36,360 nucleotides of DNA from an uncultured bacterium (lineage in GTDB: Bacteria; Bacillota; Clostridia; Oscillospirales; Acutalibacteraceae). The position numbers and the translations under genes were made by a program. The notes beneath the pieces were generated by a model. The model had not been told where the DNA came from. It saw only the letters and a program-made list of their open reading frames with translations, and did no database searches. Within the stretch, counting starts at the first letter, position 1. Each line of letters begins with the position of its first letter. Positions 33,033 to 36,360 of the stretch are shown here, piece by piece. The DNA is taken from contig CAJMRT010000018.1 of NCBI GenBank assembly GCA_905215855.1, forward strand, positions 1 to 36,360, in the 5' to 3' direction.

Positions 33033-34037
33033 TTACTTGTTAACAGCTTCATAAACTGCAACTGCGCAAGCAACTGTAGCACCAACCATCGGGTTGTTAC
33101 CCATACCGATAAGACCCATCATTTCAACATGAGCAGGAACAGAAGATGAACCTGCGAACTGAGCGTCACCGTGCATTCTGCCCATTGAGTCTGTAAGACC
33201 GTATGATGCAGGACCTGCACCCATGTTATCGGGGTGAAGTGTACGGCCTGTGCCGCCGCCTGATGCAACTGAGAAATACTTAACGCCGTTCTCATTTGCC
33301 CACTTCTTGTATGTACCTGCAACGAGGTGCTGGAAACGAGTCGGGTTAGTAGAGTTACCTGTGATAGATACACCTACATTTTCATGCTGCATGATTGCAA
33401 CACCTTCACGAACATCGTCAGCGCCGTAGCAGCGAACTGCAGCTCTTTCACCGTCTGAGAAAGCTCTCTCTTCAACGATTTTAAGCTCTGATGTGAAATA
33501 GTCAAACTGAGTCTTTACATATGTAAAGCCGTTGATTCTTGAAATAATGTAAGCAGCGTCCTTGCCAAGACCGTTAAGGATAACACGGAGCGGCTCTTTT
33601 CTTGCTTTGTTAGCGTTACGAGCGATACCGATAGCGCCCTCTGCTGCTGCAAAGCTTTCGTGACCTGCGAGGAATGCAAAGCACTTTGTTTCATCTCTGA
33701 GGAGCATTGCGCCGAGGTTACCGTGACCACGACCAACATTTCTCTGCTCAGCTACTGAGCCGGGAATACAGAAAGCCTCAAGACCGATACCGATAGCTTC
33801 TGCTGCCTCCGAAGCAGTCTTTGCGCCCTTCTTAACTGCAACTGCACAACCGAGCGTGTAAGCCCAGCCTGCGTTTTCAAATGCGATCGGCTGAACGCCC
33901 TTTACAATGTCATAGGGATCAAAACCGAGATCGTTACAAATTTTTCTTGCCTCTTCAAGATTTGCAATACCGTATTCGGCAAGGCACTTCTCAATTTTAG
34001 GCATTCTTCTTTCCATACCTTCAAATGTTACTGCCAT
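33033..34037 (-). CDS. GGGtGRT family protein
   Basis: This 334-residue protein contains the name-giving motif in VASGGGTGRTLHPDNMGAGP and matches the GGGtGRT family, which is common in gut Clostridia and Bacteroidetes. It is predicted to act with an Fe-S scaffold: the upstream gene encodes a NifU/IscU-like protein 22 bases away. Conserved Gly-rich segments (SVAEQRNVGRGHGNLGAMLL, FLAGHESFAAAEGAIG, GMGNNPMVGATVACAVAVYE) look like a cofactor-binding fold, but its reaction is not known. AAGGAGG precedes the ATG at 34037. Confidence 0.9.
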   Translation of the reverse strand: MAVTFEGMERRMPKIEKCLAEYGIANLEEARKICNDLGFDPYDIVKGVQPIAFENAGWAYTLGCAVAVKKGAKTASEAAEAIGIGLEAFCIPGSVAEQRNVGRGHGNLGAMLLRDETKCFAFLAGHESFAAAEGAIGIARNANKARKEPLRVILNGLGKDAAYIISRINGFTYVKTQFDYFTSELKIVEERAFSDGERAAVRCYGADDVREGVAIMQHENVGVSITGNSTNPTRFQHLVAGTYKKWANENGVKYFSVASGGGTGRTLHPDNMGAGPASYGLTDSMGRMHGDAQFAGSSSVPAHVEMMGLIGMGNNPMVGATVACAVAVYEAVNK

Positions 34038-34058
34038 TATGGTGTCCTCCTTACCGAA

Positions 34059-34751
34059 TTATTCTTCACGAGGGTCAATGTACTTAGCTGCGCCGTCAAA
34101 ACGACCGTACTGACCGATGTTGTTCTTGTATGCTTCGTTTGGCTCAACGCCGTGACGAATGTCCTCGAGCATTTTGCCGAGCTTTACGAACTGATAGCCG
34201 ATAACTTCATCGTTCTCGTCAAGTGCTGTCTTGAGAACATAGCCTTCAGCCATTTCCATGTAACGAACGCCCTTAGCGTTTGTGCTGTACATTGTACCAA
34301 CCTGGCTGCGAAGACCCTTACCGAGATCCTCCATACCTGCGCCGATCGGAAGACCGCCCTCTGAGAAAGCTGTCTGGCTTCTGCCGTAAACGAGCTGCTC
34401 GAAGATGTTCTTCATAGCTGTGTTGATAGCGTCACAAACGAGGTCTGTGTTAAGGCACTCAAGGAGTGTTTTGTTAGGAAGAATTTCTGCTGCCATAGCT
34501 GCAGAGTGAGTCATACCCGAACAACCGATTGTTTCAACAAGAGCCTCTTCAACGATACCGTCTTTAACATTAAGTGTAAGCTTGCAGGCACCCTGCTGAG
34601 GAGCACACCAGCCAATGCCGTGTGAAAGACCTGAAATGTCTTTAATGTCATAAGATTTTACCCATTTGCCCTCTTCGGGAATAGGTGCAGGACCGTGCTT
34701 AGGTCCCTTTGCTACAGTGCACATATTTTCAACTTCTTTTGAATAAATCAT
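34059..34751 (-). CDS. NifU/IscU-like iron-sulfur scaffold protein
   Basis: This 230-residue protein resembles the NifU N-terminal scaffold: GWCAPQQGACKLTLNVKDG, then TIGCSGMTHSAAMAAEILPN and NTDLVCDAINTAMKN supply conserved cysteines of the kind used to hold clusters. The rest is an extended C-terminal part with YMEMAEGYVL. The ATG at 34751 follows AAAGGAG by about eight bases. It forms an operon with the GGGtGRT gene behind the promoter 34805-34833 and probably assembles or carries clusters for it (inference from context). Confidence 0.85.
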   Translation of the reverse strand: MIYSKEVENMCTVAKGPKHGPAPIPEEGKWVKSYDIKDISGLSHGIGWCAPQQGACKLTLNVKDGIVEEALVETIGCSGMTHSAAMAAEILPNKTLLECLNTDLVCDAINTAMKNIFEQLVYGRSQTAFSEGGLPIGAGMEDLGKGLRSQVGTMYSTNAKGVRYMEMAEGYVLKTALDENDEVIGYQFVKLGKMLEDIRHGVEPNEAYKNNIGQYGRFDGAAKYIDPREE

Positions 34752-34804
34752 GTGTACTTCTCCTTTCAATAAATTGTATGAGTCCGAAATCCTCAAACAC
34801 CTAT

Positions 34805-34833
34805 ATTATACGGCTTAACCCGACATTTTTCAA
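34805..34833 (-). promoter_or_regulatory. Promoter of the Fe-S scaffold operon
   Basis: On the minus strand, TTGAAA (34833-34828), 17 bases, and TATAAT (34810-34805). Confidence 0.8.
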
Positions 34834-34920
34834 GCATTTTTCGTTAATTTTTACAATTCCCCCACATTGCAATATTCCCCGTAGCAATTTGCCGTTTGAT
34901 TTTGAAACGGTAAAAATAAA

Positions 34921-34955
34921 AACGGCAACCGAGAAACAAATCACCGACTGCCGTT
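34921..34955 (-). terminator. Terminator of the membrane-XRE operon
   Basis: AACGGCA and TGCCGTT close a hairpin, followed on the minus strand by TTTATTTTTA. Confidence 0.75.
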
Positions 34956-34964
34956 AAAATTTGC

Positions 34965-35159
34965 TTATTCTTCCCAAAACAATTCATCAAGGGTTTTGTC
35001 AAGTGCTTTGCATATTGCTATGCAAAGGTTAATTGTGGGGTTGTAGTCGCCCTTTTCAATTGCGCTTATTGTCTGTCTTGACACCTTTACAAGCTCCGCA
35101 AGCTGTTGCTGTGACAAATCCTTTGCGGCACGGGCGCTTTTTAATCTTAAATTCTTCAT
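34965..35159 (-). CDS. XRE-family helix-turn-helix regulator
   Basis: This 64-residue Cro-like protein is one HTH domain (LSQQQLAELVKVSRQTISAIEKGDYNPTINLCIAICKALDKTLDELF). It overlaps the membrane gene by four bases (ATGA). Such small regulators next to a membrane protein with a YDERQ motif are a common Firmicutes pair; it probably controls its own operon through the dyad at 35814-35830. Confidence 0.9.
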   Translation of the reverse strand: MKNLRLKSARAAKDLSQQQLAELVKVSRQTISAIEKGDYNPTINLCIAICKALDKTLDELFWEE

Positions 35160-35677
35160 TCTTCAACTGCCTTTTTGTCAATTATTGTTTTGATGACAAC
35201 CATCACAAAAATACTTATTGCCCAAATCATTGTAATGATAGGAATAATGTCAAGATTTGCTATTCCGTTTGTAACAAAGGTTTTGTTGTCGAAAGCAATT
35301 CCCAAACATTCTGCTCCCACAACAAATGCCAATGGGCCTAAAAGACTCTTTCTGCCTTTATTCGATGTGAAATATGCGTCATTGAAAATGCTTACTCCGA
35401 CGAATACGGCGGTTGAAAGAAACAGTCCTATGAACATTTGAACGCTGAGTTCAGCCCAATTAATCTCCAAAACATTAACTAAAGCACAGGCAATGATGTA
35501 CCCGACAAGCACCAAAAATGCCGATTTATAAGCCTTGCCCCGTGCAAGAACCTGTCGTTCATCATATTCTGTGTAAGTGTTCTTTTTCTTTTTAATGTTT
35601 GCGATAATTAGCGTCACAATAACTACGGCGATAAAACCGCAACAAAAACCAAGCACCCAATAGTATTTTTCTCCCAT
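35156..35677 (-). CDS. Membrane protein with YDERQ motif
   Basis: This 173-residue protein has about five hydrophobic helices (about 6-27, 49-70, 80-100, 113-130 and 143-165). The cytoplasmic TEYDERQVLARGKAYKSAF segment after helix 1 is a feature of small Firmicutes membrane families often paired with an XRE regulator. ATG 35677 follows GGGAGATG; the longer frame lacks a site. Function is unknown. Confidence 0.8.
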   Translation of the reverse strand: MGEKYYWVLGFCCGFIAVVIVTLIIANIKKKKNTYTEYDERQVLARGKAYKSAFLVLVGYIIACALVNVLEINWAELSVQMFIGLFLSTAVFVGVSIFNDAYFTSNKGRKSLLGPLAFVVGAECLGIAFDNKTFVTNGIANLDIIPIITMIWAISIFVMVVIKTIIDKKAVEE

Positions 35678-35813
35678 AATAACATCTCCCAAATAAATCA
35701 GCCAATTTGCAGATTTATTCGTCCAACCGATAATCCGCAAATAATATTAAAAAATTTTATGTATTTAGATGTGAATACTTTTAAAAAATCCACAATGCGT
35801 ACAAAAAGCTTTC

Positions 35814-35851
35814 TGTACCATTATAGTACATTAAAAGTTACTTATTGTCAA
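35814..35851 (-). promoter_or_regulatory. Promoter and dyad operator of the membrane-XRE operon
   Basis: TTGACA (35851-35846) is followed by TACTAT (17-base spacer) or TATAAT (20-base spacer). The dyad TGTAC-CATTATA-GTACA (35814-35830) covers the -10, a fit for autorepression by the XRE protein. Confidence 0.65.
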
Positions 35852-35927
35852 GTATATTTTACACAATTTCAAAAATATTTTCATTTGGCTGTTTTGGAAA
35901 ATTAAATCTGTTAAGAAACCTGTCAGT

Positions 35928-35971
35928 TAAAACAAAACAAGACAAGCCCATATTTCAGAGCTTGCCTTGTG
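35928..35971 (-). terminator. Terminator of the RHH gene
   Basis: ACAAGACAAGC and GCTTGCCTTGT pair, followed on the minus strand by TTGTTTTGTTTT. Confidence 0.75.
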
Positions 35972-35974
35972 GAA

Positions 35975-36172
35975 TTACTCACCGTCACGCTGCATTGTTT
36001 CATTAATAGCACGATTAACAAAGCCGTTCACGCTTTCGCCGTTCTTTTCTGCGTGGGCTTTGATAATATCCTTTCGACCTTTCGGCACAGCAACATTGAT
36101 ACGGTCATATGCTTTGGCATTATATCGGTTGTTTGCCTCAATTCTTGCCCTACTGTTCTTATTTTCTGCCAT
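35975..36172 (-). CDS. Ribbon-helix-helix (Arc-type) DNA-binding protein
   Basis: This 65-residue protein has the RHH pattern: a basic N-terminus, strand YDRINVAVPKGRK, then helices DIIKAHAEKNG and SVNGFVNRAINETMQRD. Such proteins often regulate toxin-antitoxin or mobile-element genes. AGGCGGTG precedes the ATG. It stands alone, divergent from the small-RNA promoter 22 bases away, with its own terminator. Confidence 0.85.
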   Translation of the reverse strand: MAENKNSRARIEANNRYNAKAYDRINVAVPKGRKDIIKAHAEKNGESVNGFVNRAINETMQRDGE

Positions 36173-36193
36173 TTCTTCACCGCCTAAAATCTA

Positions 36194-36222
36194 TTGACAT
36201 CAAATTATTGTTGTTGTATAAT
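36194..36222 (+). promoter_or_regulatory. Consensus promoter of small-RNA copy 3
   Basis: TTGACA (36194-36199), 17 bases, and TATAAT (36217-36222). Confidence 0.85.
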
Positions 36223-36228
36223 ATAGGT

Positions 36229-36318
36229 GAAAAGGAACGGCTTTAGCTGTTTCGCATTTGCGTATTTTTTTATTAAAAACCGCTCTGTATTGCGACTACA
36301 GGGCGGTTATTTCTTTAT
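36229..36318 (+). ncRNA. Candidate type I antitoxin RNA, copy 3
   Basis: A hairpin near GGAACGGCTTTAGCTGTTTC (from 36235) is followed by a T-rich stretch and a terminator stem AACCGCTCTGTA/TACAGGGCGGTT (36278-36308) with an ATTTCTTTAT tail. It closely matches the decayed copy at 20205-20291 and the layout of 5829-5915. Confidence 0.65.
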
Positions 36319-36360
36319 ATTCTTAATGACTTCATTAAAAATATAAAGAAATAACAGATC
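36307..36360 (-). CDS. Toxin-like peptide, cut by the window end
   Basis: The frame reads DLLFLYIFNEVIKNIKK-stop to the last base of the window. It shares EVIKNIKK-stop with the peptide at 5904-5975. The stop lies at the 3' arm of the convergent RNA terminator, as in copy 1. The start lies outside. Confidence 0.55.
   Translation of the reverse strand, partial: DLLFLYIFNEVIKNIKK

Overview
The window looks like chromosomal DNA of a gut Firmicute of the Ruminococcus type, closest in character to Ruminococcus bromii. The reasons are clostridial family sequences, strong AGGAGG-type ribosome sites, sigma-A promoters with 17-nt spacers, a CIRCE-controlled hrcA-grpE-dnaK-dnaJ set, and above all a secreted GH13 amylase that carries both a cohesin-like module and a C-terminal dockerin, the layout described for the R. 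bromii amylosome enzyme Amy4/Sca1. No database search was run; the species assignment is an inference.

Layout. 1-9.1 kb (minus strand) holds almost the whole arginine pathway: argG, argH, then argC-argJ-argB-GNAT-argD-argF. ArgJ recycles the acetyl group, so no argA is needed. argF ends early, right at the window edge. An ARG-box-like operator and many half sites lie upstream of argG. A divergent flavin reductase follows (9.5-10.0 kb), then the large amylase (10.2-14.3 kb). 14.7-20.1 kb is a sensing and export block: histidine kinase, response regulator, FtsX-type permease and ABC ATPase. 20.3-26.5 kb holds prmA and the heat-shock genes under HrcA/CIRCE. 26.6-29.7 kb holds a small membrane protein, an auto-inhibited class III Fic protein, LexA, a NUDIX hydrolase and a small unknown protein. 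29.7-32.8 kb is an AT-rich three-gene operon of unknown function with a CbxX/SpoVK-type AAA+ ATPase, behind a consensus promoter and a dyad operator. 33.0-34.8 kb is the GGGtGRT / Fe-S scaffold pair. 34.9-36.2 kb has a membrane protein with an XRE regulator and a ribbon-helix-helix protein.

Two layers are not explained by the ordinary genes. First, a type I toxin-antitoxin-like element occurs three times: a complete copy at 5794-5975, a copy cut by the window end at 36194-36360, and a decayed copy near 20205-20291. It has a tiny hydrophobic Lys-ended peptide whose stop codon lies inside the terminator stem of a convergent ~90-nt RNA. Second, the intergenic spaces carry a modular family of palindromic repeats that recombine in different orders (about 2.3, 7.6, 14.5-14.7, 20.3, 21.3-21.6, 27.0-27.2 and 27.9 kb). 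One copy supplies the last codons and stop of prmA. No rRNA, tRNA, CRISPR array, insertion sequence or prophage was recognised.
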